Positions 22,425 to 34,434 are shown, numbered from the stretch's first letter. The stretch is DNA of 64,000 nucleotides from Anthoceros angustus (GCA_010909165.1 MU008199.1:390248-454247); one strand, 5' to 3'. Made by a program: numbers and translations. Notes: a model not told the origin generated them from the sequence alone.

Positions 22425-24120
22425 TCGCCAATATCCCTGCTGCAAATCCCTGCTGCAATTGTTTCACGACTTGCCAATATCCCTGCTCAGGTTTCAACTT
22501 TGGCCATTTGGCCACGCCTTGAGCTGTGTCCTTCGGAGTCTAGTCTTTGTCTAGTCTTTGTTCTCTTTGGGTGCTTTTGGTCACCGTGCCAAGTGGCGTG
22601 CCACGTCGGCACAAAGGAAAAAATCAAGTAACACAAGTTTTCTCCTCATGTGGGTGACGAGAACGATATTCCATAAAGAATACCGCACTACATATGCTAG
22701 ATCCCTCTCGAGAAGCATAGCACGCCAAGTTCTTAGTGGATTGAAAAAGCTTTTTCTACTTCTACACACACTATGTTGAAGCTCACTCCGGTACCAACCA
22801 AAACCTAGGACCATGTAGGTACATTCCCGTTAAGTATATATGGAGAATTAAAAATCCAAACCAATTAGTTAGGTGAACTAGTATAGATACATCTCTCCCG
22901 GAAGCTGTCGAGAGTTGAGTAAACCAAATTTGAAGAGGAAAAAAAAATGTGACATAGGCGACAAAAATGGGGACTCTGGAGGGTCAGTGGACAAAGCAGG
23001 CTGATCTGGGATTTCCCTCCCAAGTTGTTGGGCAGTTCTCCGCAGCACAGAGATGTATGCTGGCAGGACGTGCACCCTTCCACCTCAGGGACGAGGCAGG
23101 ACAGGACTTTCGAGATTCTCCACACCCCGCCAGTCACAACTGGCGTGAGCTAAGAGGGGCTCTTGGCACTGCTGTCATTGCAGACTCCAGTCAGCTGCGG
23201 CAACCTTTTCTTGAATGACCAAGAGCTTTTGGGAAGATTCGCGGTGCTACATGCTGAGAGCGGACATGCCGAGCATGTCCAAGCCATAGTGCGCCTGAGA
23301 AGATGCCTCCGTGCCTGCTAGAAGGGGACGTCAAGCCTCCATGACCCATGACGTGTGCCTGCTACCGCTTCAGTGCTTGCTGCTGTCCACACAGCACCGG
23401 CACAGCCTTCATATCAGCTTAGACATCCGTCTCTTGCCCTGTATGTTAAGAAAGCCGTTGTATCGGTATTGGCTCCTGCATCAGGTGCAAACACCGAGTT
23501 GGAAGCATATTCACGGCAGCGAGAGGATCAAAACAGCAGTGACACTCTTGCTACTCTGCTTTTTATTCAACTGCTGCTTGTTCAATGTGTAGGGTACATG
23601 CTAGCGGCGGGTGAACCCACAGGGCAAGGCAGCCGGTGATGTTGACGTCCTCTTGCCCCTCCTCATCCCCCCACCGTCAACTCTAAGCCTGTTATGTTAC
23701 AGCTAGGAAGAGTAGACGCCTACCCAGAGTTGATTCCCAATAAGTTCAAAATCCTATCGTTGGCCACAGGCTCTTAAAATACATCTGGGGAACCCTATCA
23801 GACTCGCCTGCACACTCGCCTGCAGGTCATAGAGATAACAAAAGAAAAACCTCAATATGAACTGTTGCAACTTAGCGTTACTGGACATCACAAATGTGAC
23901 ACCTAGTAGCCTCTGGCAAGCAGTTCTTTCAAGGAATTACATGAGTGGATTCTTAACTACATCATTCAATGTTCAATATCAGCCACATTCAGTAACTGCG
24001 ATACCTGCAACCATAGCAATCAAGAACGGACTCGTAATGCAAGGACTGGTTCGATGACCTAGGCCGGGTATACTATACCAAACGAGAACACAAGCACAAG
24101 GCGTGAAGGAGAGGAGAGGG

Positions 24121-26942
24121 TCAAGGCACATACTTTTTTCTTTTCTGCTGGATCCTCCAGCAAAATGCCGCAACACCAAACCCACAGCTAGCCAGGCCTA
24201 TGCCAACTGCAGCACCCATTGGGACAGATACTACAGAACTACTGGTCCCTTCCTCCAAATCAGTGGCCACAGAAAGATCACGATTCACAGACTTCAATAT
24301 TGGCTCTGTATAGCTCGGAACCAGCAAAGAGCCGTAGGTTGTCAAAATAAATGAGAAGACTTCAGTCTCATTCCACTTTGGTCCTTGCTCTGCACTATCT
24401 TGACTCTCCTCCATACAAGCAGGACATACGTTCTTTGGGGGCCAGATCACCTTCGGATACTTGGGATCCCTACCAGAAGCTTCCTCCTTCATCAGTCGGC
24501 CATTCACCTGCGCCATAGGGAATCATTGACGCTTTTTTTGCCCACAAACCCTGTGGCAGCGGTTTGTTCTACAATTCTGTCCTGTTTGTTGCAAAAATAT
24601 AAGCACAATCGGAGAGCATAATGACACTCAACAACATCAAAACCAACCTCATTGTGAGCCCGCCAAAGCCACAATACAAGTTCCTGCTGAGACGAGGCAG
24701 TGCCGTTCAGACTGCACAACACTCAGTGAATCAGTTCTCCACAAACGTGTTTCTCAGATACCAAGCCAACCTTTCAAAAGCTGTAGATTGCTCAACTGGG
24801 CCCACGTTCAAATAAGCGTGGACAAGGTTAGTCTACCTGGCTTTCATTTTTGCGAAATGTGCACGGCATTCTTCACAGGGGAAGAAATGAAGAACAAAAT
24901 CCTGGATGGTTTTCAAAGTTGATGTGCTTTCCCAATCGTCAACTCGTACTGAAAGTGAATGGAAGAGAAGCCAGAGTCCGCAACTGCACAAAGGGCCAAA
25001 TACACATTCGTGATATTCAGAATAACCCCTAGCGACCTGACAAAACTGGAATGCAAACTGACAGGAAAAACCCGATTTCTGCTTGGATTGCCTCACAACA
25101 TTGAACAAAAGATAGCTACTGGTGGATTTCCATGACCACCATCCACAAGGACTCCGTTTGTCAAGGACATGGCATGCACCTGTAGCCACGGGTACCAGGT
25201 TTGCTTCCTCTGCAAGTCCTCTGCACATTTCAAGCACCGCAATTGTCAAAGTTCATGTTGAGGTGGTAAACAAGTGTGTCACCCAATTCAGACAAGCTCA
25301 AAGTTTAGGGCAGACCCATCCGCTTGGACGACTCTTTCCACAGACATTTATATCTTTAAGGGCATTCAAGTTTGCTCCCGAATGATCCCTGATAGCTTCG
25401 TTGACTATGACACTCTTTGACGAGGGCCACAAATCATCTAAAGTTGCAAGAACTTCTGCACTTCCTATTCTACACCTGATGCAATAATGGAAAGGGAGTA
25501 ACCAGGTTAGGGACCCGAATTCAGTTTCACTCTAGCTTCTAAGGGGTAGAGATGTTGCAGGTACCTTTTCGAAGGATGGTGTAAGACAAGTAGTTGCAAA
25601 AAATTAACGAATGCCGATTTGCTCTCAGACTTGAGCATCTACTCAAGCACGAGATGAATAGGATGAGCTTCTGAGACGCAGAGGAGGATAAGGACAGCTA
25701 ATGCAGTTACTGCTGAGGTATTTGCCTACAGAAAATTCACATTAGCTTACGTTGCTGTCCAATATTATTTTAACCGCCTCTACAGTAACTTCCTCTGTGT
25801 CGTGAACTTGCACGGGAACCTGCACACTTCTAACAATATTTAAAACTGTGTCCTACCCAACTATCAGCATATCAGAAACAGATACGAGTATAGACCAACC
25901 TGCACATATGAGGTTCCATCTGATTCCCCAGATTCCACGGGTGGAGCACCAAACTCATAGTTCCTGGTAAAAAGCAAGAATGGTTATCAGGATTGCTTTT
26001 GCTCACAGCATGCTAACACTGCACAGCCTTAAACATAAGTGGTTACACATTCCAGTGACTGTTTCAAGACATTACCGTCCAGATCGTTTATTGATCCATT
26101 GCAGCAATTTGTCTGCATTTCGAGCACCTTCAATCTCCACTGTGTCAAGACTGCTTCCTTTGCCCAAGGTCAGCTCGTACGGGCGGCCCCAGTATAAGGT
26201 GGGGAAGTGCCCAATTTCAAACCGGTCACAAAGTCCTCTGTTGACCTGTGCTGCCAGGCCCTCCAGACACAGTCAGAGAAGTGGAAAGCAGCTCGATGAA
26301 TGGCAAGATGCTACCGTGTGTACAGCAACATAAACCCAGCATTCTAGCAGCTAAGATCAGGAGACTCAAAGCGAGACGCCTTTCAACAGGCTGCATACCG
26401 GTAGAGCACAGTCCACCTTCGCCATGTACAGATAACCTGGGTAGGGCGCGGAGGGGCCATTGAAAAGTCTCGCAACACGCTCATAGTGCGGCTGCAAGGG
26501 GCACAATCTATCAGTTGCAGGCCTAACAGAATTGGTTGCCAACCATCACCAGGTTGTCGAGGAGAAAGGATTAAGCTTCACCCATTTACCTTGTACTTCT
26601 GACAAGCAGGGCACCTGTATCCCACCAATACCCAGTTACAGAGTGCACAAAAGCATTCTCCCAACCTCGCAGACGTCTTAATACAGCTGAAAGAGTTACG
26701 AACTACACCGCCCAACACCGCATTGCAGCAGCCACGTACCAATTCGCAAAGAATTCTACAACAGCATAGGGAGTGGGCTGCGAGCCAAGAGTCCGGTTGA
26801 AGGTGTCCTTGTCCAGCTCCACCGCGGCGTCAGTCGATTCAGCGTGCACGAGCTTTTGGGAGTGACGTCCAGCCGAAGCAGGGACCACAAGCAGCAGCAG
26901 AAGCGAAAACAAAAGGGCCCAGATCCGCCATGGCTGCCACAT
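24121..26942 (-). CDS. QSOX: Quiescin sulfhydryl oxidase
   Basis: QSOX forms disulfides in secreted proteins: a thioredoxin domain oxidises thiols and passes electrons to an Erv/ALR FAD domain that reduces O2 to H2O2. Twelve exons join in phase (26740-26942, 26590-26614, 26399-26491, 26076-26245, 25900-25963, 25751-25819, 25565-25638, 25316-25475, 25180-25220, 24837-24983, 24648-24711, 24121-24507), giving about 498 residues. A signal peptide (WALLFSLLLLLVVPASAG) starts at the ATG at 26942. The thioredoxin site WCPAC is at residues 68-72. FLQLLVLHHPSKR and SCGLWLLFHSLSVRVDDW lead to the Erv CEEC pair (336-339), and a third CPAC lies at 398-401. A membrane segment near the C-terminus precedes KRKKYVP, so it is a Golgi or secretory-membrane protein. 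Parts of exon 4 have been copied to 31.1 kb. Confidence 0.95.
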
Positions 26943-27516
26943 GCTGCTGCCTCCACTGTGAACCCGGCAATGGGCAGTGGCAGCGGGACCCAGGGCCGAT
27001 CAAAACGCAGAAATTGATGAACGGCCTCGGGCGCATTTATAGAGACTTGCCTCTAGATTCCCCCAAAAGGGTAAATCGTGGAAGTTGGCAACTTCGGTTC
27101 CCTGTTCCGTGTCCCATCGGGAGCACCCAGGTGGGTTGCTTGATTTGGTCCCGGAAGAGCAGAAACAGGTGTGAGCGGGATTCAGTATCTTTCCCGACTC
27201 GAAGGGCCCGAGCCCGAAGAAGGCCATCACTGATCGGCATTGTCCTGTACGCCCGCGCTGTCTGTCGGACTCACGTCCGAACGATATTCACGTTGAGCGC
27301 CATTTTGGTGCAAGCATGAGCAGGGGTTTGCCAAGAGAGAAGGTGTTCGCATTCGGCGCTGCGGCTGCTGCGTGCTGACTGCAGAGCTGCTGGTGCCGGT
27401 GGGACTTGTCGGGTCCCTCTACCACCCAATGTTGTTTCCATGCTCTCCTCACAGGCGGTGGACGTTGGACAGTTTTAGAGGGTTTGGGCCCTGCTTTTCA
27501 ATGCCCTGGGTGGATC
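26943..27516. promoter_or_regulatory. Divergent promoter region, QSOX and glycosyltransferase
   Basis: A 574-base gap between two head-to-head starts. It must serve both genes. No repeat or clear core promoter box was identified. Confidence 0.5.
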
Positions 27517-30230
27517 ATGGTTTTAGCTATGAGAAGGAAGGCACACGGTTTCCGGCGATGGCATTGGAAAGCTTCCATGCTGTTCCTCGGGATCGCGGGG
27601 ATTGTGTTGATGCTCAGGCTGCAGTATATGTTATCGCCGTCTGATATTGTTCCTGACCTCAGCCTCCACTCGAGCTTACCAGCCGGGCCTAAACTCGCTT
27701 TCTTGTTCTTGGCACGGAATCGCATGCCCCTGGAATTTCTCTGGGAGCACTTCTTCAGGGTACGCTTTCGCCATCTGTTAGAAGAGTGTAAAATCCAGAG
27801 ACATAGGCTGCTCCCCAAACCAAGAAGCCGATTTACTTGCAATTCAATTTTTTGAGCTGGCATGCAGGGATCTGAAGGCCATGACTTCAGCATATACATC
27901 CATGCAAGGCCTGGTTTCGTGTATACGGAGGAAACAACGCACTGCCATTTTTTTATTGACCGCCAGATGAAGAACAGCATTCAGGTAGGCGGTGCCTCTG
28001 GCCCGTGCAAGTGATTTGAGTGGTTCATGGGCTCTTCTCACCTGAATCAATGTTTAGGTAGAATGGGGGGAGGCAAGCATGATAGAGGCGGAGCACCTCC
28101 TGCTGTCTAAAGCCTTGGAGGATCCTGCTAATGAGCGGTTTATACTGCTCTCCGACAGGTTAGTCACGACTGGTTTCGTAATGATTTCCAATCCGTAGCG
28201 GACTGCATCATTCTCCTCACTGTAGTTGATTATGCTTTTTCTGCAGTCCTGTAGGGGGCAGCAGTTGCTCGTCCTGTTTACGCCCTGAAGTATCCATGAT
28301 GCACTCTAACGTCCTTACCCCGGATTCATCCGATTGCTGCAGCTGTATTCCCCTGTACAATTTTAGCTACACCTATGAGTACATCATGTCGTCGAACAAG
28401 AGCTTTTTGGACAGGTGGGTGTAATTTAAAGAGTGCTGTTCTCTACTCCATGCACCTGCTTGTAGAATGGCTTGTAGTGATCGGGCTGGGTGATATTGCA
28501 CCGGCAGGTTGTCATGGTATTGAGACTTGTCCAAGTTTCCCTGTGCTTTGCGCAGGCTTTGAAGGGGTTGCATAGCTTTTTCAGGCCATACTCATCCAGG
28601 TCTTATTGCTTGCTTAAACAGCTTCACTGACAAACAGGATAAACAGCACAATCCGAAGATGGCTCCCACTATACCAAGGGAAAAGTGGAGAAAAGGATCA
28701 CAGGTTCGTACTGTGTAGCACCTGAAGTTCTGGGCTTTCTGGTGCTCTTACTAGTGTGTGCAAGGAACAATTCAGAATGATAAGACGTTCTGTTTTATCT
28801 GAATTTTGTTGACCCTCTCAGCTGCTGACTGAGAAATGGTTGTGAACAGTGGTTCGTGCTGATTAGGAAGCATGCCGAACTGGTGGTTGCTGACGAGACC
28901 ATTTTTCCAGTTTTTCGCAAGCTTTGCAAGGTAGCTGTGTGCACTATTCTGTGAGGGATGACATCATCATAGGAGTTGATTTAAGCGTTGCTATGGCAAG
29001 GGCTGTATCAGCTGTCCTGAATTTTGTTCTTGATCAATTATCACAGCGGAGTTCACTGCCCGAATTTTGGAGGGAATCGGATTTGGTAAGTGCTTGTATG
29101 TCAGTGAAGTCGTTTGAGCATCTTGGGCAACTTGATGCTTGCATTTGTCGCGGGGCAATACTCCGGTCAGCTTTCCTGATCTTCGTCATGAACCTTCGCA
29201 GATTGCTTTTAACAAGACAGGTTCACACGCCAACTGCATACCAGATGAGCACTACATCCAGACATTAATTGCGGTGCGTTTCGTTTTAGCCCTAGCTTGG
29301 TGTTTTTTAATTCTAGTGGATGTATCCTGAGGGTCTCCCACTCGCTATCTAGTTTCACTTGCACACAGGGTCGATGGTGTGAGAAAATTGCTGTGTTTCG
29401 GGATGTCCCTCACCGGCCGAGGATGGAGATGTGTAGCACCTCATGTAGTACCTGAATTTGTCCGGCTTTTGAGTTTGCTTGAGTGCAAAGGATTTGCTTG
29501 TCCCTTCAGCTATTATCATGCAGTTAAAGCTCAGAAGCAGCCGCTTCCAAGTCAGGGACTTTGTATGTGTTTGTGCTGGAGCGTTCCTGACCACGGTCCA
29601 TGTTGAAGAGGTTGAAGAGTCTTGTATGTATATAATGAACAAGCTTCAGTTTCCTGCAAGGCTTTCCTGGTGGTGAAGTTTGTTCCAAGGTCGAAACTGT
29701 TATGTTCTGAGTATGCTGTACTTGTATCCTTTTCACCCTGCCTGGTTGGCTGTAAAACGGTCCGAGTCTGGAAGGTTTTTTATCATGATTTTATCATTTT
29801 GTTGAGCCATTTGCTCAGAACATGTGGTTTTTGCCATAGATCAAAGGAAGTGAAGAAGAGCTTGAGCGGAGAACCCTCACCTACAGCCTTTGGAAGGTTA
29901 CAGATAAGGGAAGGCAGGGGTGGCATCCGGTGACATTCAATTTTGCAGAAGCCTCTTTGAAGGTCGTCAAAGATATACAGGTGAGCATTGTGTTGCTATG
30001 CCAAGTAAGATACTCGAGATGCTGTCCCTGATACAAGTGTAATCGTCCTTGCCGTGCAGGCAATAAGAAATGTATACTATGCAAGCGAATCGAGAACCGA
30101 GTGGTGCAGCTCAAATGGTGTGCCTCGTCCTTGCTACCTATTTGCAAGAAAGTTTACTCGAGGAGCTGGGGTTAGACTGTACAATCAGATAAAGAGACCT
30201 GAACAAGCGCTTGAGGGTAGAAAATTGTAA
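27517..30230 (+). CDS. Core-2/I-branching-type glycosyltransferase (GT14-like, BC10 group)
   Basis: Plant members of this group (rice BRITTLE CULM10 is one) are Golgi type II membrane proteins thought to modify arabinogalactan proteins or cell-wall glycans. Ten exons join in phase (27517-27759, 27868-27984, 28058-28158, 28343-28414, 28622-28703, 28850-28930, 29047-29085, 29202-29273, 29840-29980, 30060-30230), giving 372 residues. A short cytosolic tail (MVLAMRRKAHGFRRW) precedes the anchor SMLFLGIAGIVLML. Family blocks follow: KLAFLFLARNRMPLEFLWEH, FSIYIHARPGF, RFILLSDSCIPLYNFSYTYE, FWRESDL, NCIPDEHYIQTL, ERRTLTYSLW, WHPVTF and CYLFARKF. The ATG at 27517 is chosen because it directly precedes the anchor; an in-frame ATG four codons later is equally possible. 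Exons 2-4 have a decayed copy at 31.5-31.8 kb. Confidence 0.93.
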
Positions 30231-30430
30231 AAATTCCTGTCGGAGGTAACAGATTTAATTGATTCAAGACATGTTGATAACTCCTTTGAATACCAGACAG
30301 ATCTGATGAAAGCTGATATCACAAATGGACGATGAGCAGGGTTCAAAATAGTCATAGTCTTGGAACGAAAAGAATTAGGAAGTGATAGCCATTTCAATCG
30401 AACATTAGTAGCGAAAACCATACAAATACA

Positions 30431-31012
30431 AGCTTGTTGGCGGCGACAGGCACCGGATTGAGGTGCCCCGCCTCCAGGCCTCCAGGAAGAGGACAGTGGG
30501 ATCCTCCCACGAGCAGGAAGGCTTGAAGCGCCCAGGTTAGCACAAGTCCCTGTCCATATTCCGGCCGTGGAGGAAGAAGGCGGGCGAGCCGTCGGGATTG
30601 CCCACGATCTCGAACACGGGCGACCACACCAGGCCCGCGTCCAGGCCCTCGGTCCCCAGCTACTGCGACATGATCCGCCATCCCACCACGGAGACAAGTT
30701 GCCCACCAGCGGGCTCACGCTGTGGAGGAAGCAGCAGAGGGCCATGAAGGAGGCCATGGCGCTGCGCCAGGCGTGCACGTCCACCGCGTCCCGCGCCACC
30801 AGTCTCTCGCAGCGCGGCAGCCACAGCGCCTTGTCGGACGCGCGCCGGCTGCTCAGCTTCCGGCAGGTGGAGCTCAGATTGCACACATCCCTGACCCGCA
30901 TCGCGCCGGAGATGAGCTCCAGCTCGTCGTCCGGGAGCTCCGGCAAGGGCCTCTCCATGCTGCTCCCTTCGAAGTCCCCCCCGCCATCGCCGTCTCCTTT
31001 CTTCCCTCCCTT
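30431..31012 (-). pseudogene. F-box gene fragment, 5' part
   Basis: Minus-strand reading gives LPELPDDELELISGAM, NLSSTCRKLSSRRASDK, LWLPRCERLVARDAVDVHAW, matching the F-box gene at 41.6-43.9 kb almost residue for residue. After about 100 residues the frame is lost, and homology continues in other frames (FFLHGRN-type and GRIPLSS-type segments). No full-length frame remains. It is a decayed partial copy. Confidence 0.85.
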
Positions 31013-31129
31013 CACCGCTCCGCCTTCGCTCGCGCATTCGTATGCAATCCTGAGCTCCTTTCCGGGTCTGCCGTGCTCTCACCTGGTTCAGCCACTCCCT
31101 TCCGCTCGCACAGCTGGTTCCCATACCAG

Positions 31130-31790
31130 GCATTACTTCAAGGTGATCCCGTCCAGATCGTTTGCTGAATCATTGCAGCTATCTGTCTGCAGTTCGAGCA
31201 CCTTCATCAGCGACTCCAATCTTCACTTTGTCAGGGCTGCTTCCTTTGCCCGAGGCCAGCTCGTTCGGGCGGCCAATGTCATCCTCTCTTCACCTGTGCT
31301 CCAAGGGCTTATGGTACACAAGCCCTCCAAACACAGTCACACAAGTGGAGAGCACGCATCAATCGCGCGGTCATCACCCTTGTCCTCTACGCCAAAACAC
31401 ACGGGGGCTGCTCCTCTGACCAAGAAGCCAATTTGCCTGCACTTCATTTTTTTGAACTGGTATGCAGGGATCTGACGGCCATGACTTCAGCAGAAGCAGA
31501 TACATCCATGCAAGGCCTGATTTCGTGCGTGGTGACTCTGGCCCGTGCAAGTGATTGAGTCTTGCATGGACTCCTCTCACCTGGATCAATGTTCAGGTTT
31601 TCATGATGTCCTCATCGTGGGAAGCAGTTTCGTTTCGTGTTTACATTCCGAATTATCCATGGCGCTTTCGAATCCCTGGATTCATGCGATTGATGCAGCA
31701 GTATCTGCTGTCCAAATTGAGCTACACGTTTGAGTACATTATGTCGTCCAACAAGAGCTTTTTGAACAGGTCGCTGTACACAATCAAGGT
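31130..31790. pseudogene. Shrunken copy of QSOX exon 4 and glycosyltransferase exons 2-4
   Basis: 31140-31330 resembles the QSOX exon 4 region (about 26075-26280), sharing GTCCAGATCGTTT, TTCGAGCACCTTCA and GGGCTGCTTCCTTTGCCC. 31390-31540 resembles 27800-27920 (GGATCTGACGGCCATGACTT), and 31565-31780 resembles 28030-28414, including TGAGTACATTATGTCGTCCA. Order and orientation match the source, but about 2.3 kb has been reduced to about 0.65 kb by internal deletions. Frames are broken. Confidence 0.8.
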
Positions 31791-32047
31791 CTGCGGGAGG
31801 TTGTTGAATTCTTGGTAGAGAGAGAAGCGCCTGCTGCCCGTGGTAATGTACCACGGTATCTGGTAAGGCTTCGTGGTTATGCAAATCCTGTCTGGTTTCT
31901 TGAAGATGTGTAACAAGGAGGAGGTCATCGAGGATAGCGACATCTTCGTACCGGGGAAGAGTAACAGTATTGGTCAAATAAGGTAGAAAGGTGAAAAATT
32001 GGAAGAGGTAAAAAACTAAATTAGTAGCTGTCCTCTTAGCAAGATGC

Positions 32048-32235
32048 ATGTGTTGCATTCTTATGCAACCTCTTGAGGAATTGCTACAACCACAAATGAT
32101 ATAAATAAATAAAGAGGTGTTGGATAGCTTACAGAAGGTGTGTTGCATGCTTCATGCAACTTCTTTTTGAAGAATTGCTACAACCACAAATGGTATAAAT
32201 AAATGAAGAGCCGCTGGATAGCTTATAGAAGGAGG
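32048..32235. repeat. Direct repeat, two copies of about 90 bases
   Basis: Both copies hold GAATTGCTACAACCACAAAT, TATAAATAAAT and GGATAGCTTA; the copies begin near 32050 and 32140. Confidence 0.85.
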
Positions 32236-32344
32236 TATATAAATTACTCTAGGGCTGAGCTTATATGTGGCCGCTCACATGGGCGTTTGGGCCAATTTGA
32301 CAAAATTAGTTTCGAACATTCTTTTTCTATCAAGAGTACGCAAT

Positions 32345-32545
32345 CGACTGTAGTTCGATGCGAATGCAAACAGAGGCGCGCCGATGGTGGGGAGGAAGGC
32401 CACCCGCTGGCCCCGCTCCAGTGGGGACCTGTGGTAGGGGTGCTGGGCGATGCCCTCGCCCTGGTAAATGGCCACCGTCCCCGCCAAGTGGCCGTCCCGG
32501 AGGCCCATTATGCATGGGCAACGTTACGGAACGGCCGCGGGGGAG
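32345..32545 (-). pseudogene. F-box gene fragment, 3' part
   Basis: The plus strand reads GGGCGATGCCCTCGCCCTGG and GTGCCCGTCCCGGAGG-like sequence, which matches 41900-42000 and, further left, the RVAALPP region of the F-box gene at 41760-41800. It has the same orientation as the 5' fragment at 30.4-31.0 kb, but lies on the wrong side of it, so the copy is rearranged. Confidence 0.75.
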
Positions 32546-32644
32546 CCAGCCAGTGAGCAAACTGTGTAGGTGTAGAGTCGCTTTTGAGGACAGGTTTCAC
32601 TACATTCCGTAGCCCACAAAGTAAAACACTGCACATGAGGACTG

Positions 32645-32716
32645 AGGAGGCAACCAGGATTGAACTGATGACCTATCGGACTGCAGCCGATTGCTCTACC
32701 ACTGAGCTATACCTCC
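32645..32716 (-). tRNA. tRNA-Cys (GCA)
   Basis: The minus strand folds as a full cloverleaf: acceptor GGAGGTA pairs with TGCCTCC, a D arm with GCTCAGTGGTAGAGC, a 5-base anticodon stem (ATCGG/CCGAT) with loop CTGCAGT giving anticodon GCA (plus-strand 32682-32684), and a T arm with TTCAATC. The discriminator base is U, the known identity base for cysteine tRNA. Both internal pol III boxes are present, and a run of four T lies about 20 bases past the 3' end. There is no intron. Confidence 0.93.
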
Positions 32717-32794
32717 TCGTACGACCACATTGTGGCATCAAATAATAATACTTGAGTACTGTAAACTTTAAACTAGTTTTTAGGCTTAATGTGT

Positions 32795-33235
32795 GTCCAA
32801 ATGGCTTAGGCCAAATGGACACACATTTAAAAGAACGTATGATTAAGCATCCTGAGCTTAGATCGGTACTTAGATAGGGTGCCTAAAGGGAGTGGATGCC
32901 CTTGGTGCAAGTAGCTTAGGCACACCATGGTACAAGTTGTTAAGTACCAAGTCCCATGACAGAAATCCGTCCTTAGTGGACTTAAATAAAATTCTTCTTC
33001 TTCTTCTTCTTCTTCATCCGTTACATATCAGCTAATCCTTGAAGTAATCATACTCCTCATATCTAAGCTACCTAGTCTTAGGACAAATGAACACACATTT
33101 ATAAAAACACTGCTATTAAGCATTCTGCGGTTAGATCGGTACTAAGATGGGGTGTCGAGAGAGAGTGGAAGCCCTTGGTGAAAATAGCTCAGGTACACCA
33201 TGGTCTAAGTTGTTCAAGTACCAAGGACACATGTG
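32795..33235. repeat. Imperfect direct repeat of about 150 bases
   Basis: Copies at about 32800-32955 and 33080-33230 share TTAGATCGGTACT, AGTGGATGCCC/AGTGGAAGCCC CTTGGTG and TACACCATGGT. A CTT run (about 32993-33016) lies between them. The function is unknown; it could be a short dispersed element. Confidence 0.75.
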
Positions 33236-33339
33236 ATTGGCTTATGTATACAGATAAATTACTTGTGAACGGAGGAAGTGCAAATATGTTCAAAATTTAA
33301 AAATCCATAAAAAGATGTAAATACATTATAATCATAATA

Positions 33340-33930
33340 TGGCAGATGGACGGATTGGACAAGGAGACAGCTTTGGATGGTAATGAGATGTGAGAATTGG
33401 CTGCTCTTGGCCGGATGACTCGGAAGGAGCAAGAGCAACCTCCATGTCCAGATGTGGTTTCAGTCCACACCAACATCAGCTCCGATGTCAAGCAGCCTCT
33501 TGATCGTCTCTCCAGGCAGAACACACGCGTAGCCGTGCCAAGAGACTGGATCAAGCTAACAAATCCGTGGTCACGTGCACTGACCAGGTCACAAGCGTGT
33601 CCCTCTAGTCTCCAAGTTGTGCGGATGACGAAGTTGAAACTTGGCACCAACGACAGGTGCGCAGCCAATAGATCGGGAAGAGAGGCTTGAGGTGAGACAA
33701 GAAGCCTTAGGGCAGGCCTTGGCCACGGGGTTGTGAAAACATTGGAAGTAGGGTACAAATGCAACATGACTCCAGGCTGAAGCCTCAAGTGTTTCTCTGC
33801 CTTTGATGCTGCCTCACCTCGAACAAGGCCCCGGCGAGACGGGCCGCAATACATTGCAAGCAACACAAGCAAAAGCAAAGGCAACAACCCACGGCGGTTC
33901 GATGGCCTTCTCAGGGCTGTGACAGGAAGA
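33340..33930 (-). pseudogene. Decayed paralog of the peptide-like locus at 40 kb
   Basis: This region aligns with 40.05-40.65 kb over several hundred bases (shared ATGACTCGGAAG, CAAGAGC, CTCCATG/CTCCACC and CTTAGGGCAGGCCTTGG-type sequence). The counterpart of the second coding block reads VALAPSESSGQEQP in one frame, but a stop and a frame change precede it, and the C-terminal end differs entirely. A hydrophobic run (LLPLLLLVLLAMYCG) on the minus strand could be an unrelated leader. I treat it as non-functional. Confidence 0.5.
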
Positions 33931-34167
33931 AACAAGACGCGGCAGAAGAATCCTACACCATCATCTTGAGCTTCATGCTGAGTGACTGGCATGCAAAACC
34001 AAACATTACGGACTGCAACAATTCGGAGCGCAGATGGGTACCGGTATCAAAGTAGACTATGTGATGCCACAGTATCGAAACGTTCACGAGCTGCTTCCCG
34101 GAGCTGGAGGCTGAAGAGTAGGAGACCACGATGGCTTCGGACGAAACGCTAGACCTAATAATGTATT

Positions 34168-34213
34168 GCCCCATATGGTTGAGAAACGGACCGTGGCGCC
34201 TCTGCGATATATA
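34168..34213 (+). promoter_or_regulatory. U2 snRNA promoter (USE and TATA)
   Basis: GCCCCATATGG (34168-34178) matches the plant upstream sequence element RTCCCACATCG at 8 of 11 positions. TATATA at 34208-34213 lies about 31 bases before the RNA start. Spacing between the two elements (about 30 bases) is that of RNA polymerase II snRNA genes in plants. Confidence 0.75.
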
Positions 34214-34238
34214 CAGCCTCACCTTATCGCATTGAAGT

Positions 34239-34434
34239 ATACCTTTCTCGGCCTTTTGGCTAAGATCAAGTGTAGTATCTGTTCTCATCAGTTTAATGTC
34301 TGATACGTGGGTCATCAATCCACACTATATTAATCTAATTTCTTTCCGGGGGAGGATCTTATATGTGGTAGCTTGCTACCACGGTTCCTCATGTGTCGCT
34401 TTGGTCTTGCACCATCGCCATTGCCTGGCGCCCC
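34239..34434 (+). ncRNA. U2: U2 spliceosomal snRNA
   Basis: U2 pairs with the intron branch site. The 5' end ATACCTTTCTCGGCCTTTTG is identical to plant U2, and the branch-site pairing sequence GTAGTA lies at 34272-34277. Stem-loop IIa (GTTTAATGTCTGATAC) and IIb (GTGGGTCATCAATCCAC) follow, then stem-loop III as a perfect hairpin (34365-34382). The Sm site is unusual: the usual uridine run is replaced by AATTTCTTTCCG (34337-34348). The 3' end is set by expected length (about 196 bases); stem-loop IV is poorly conserved as read. It lies 2.7 kb from a U1 gene on the same strand. It may be a functional variant or a recently inactivated copy. Confidence 0.9.

Larger units (their letters stand above)
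21026..24120. other. Gene-poor region between RUS6 and QSOX
   Basis: The first 600 bases are GC-rich 5' flank of RUS6, with trinucleotide and CCCTG runs (about 21190-21295). The rest holds two tandem repeats, listed separately, and no coding exon I can support. The frames at 22967 and 23355 on the plus strand are short and match nothing known. Confidence 0.45.

Noticed and set aside
30567-31475. 302-codon plus-strand frame
   Set aside because: It is the antisense of the F-box fragment and QSOX fragment and has no motif of its own.
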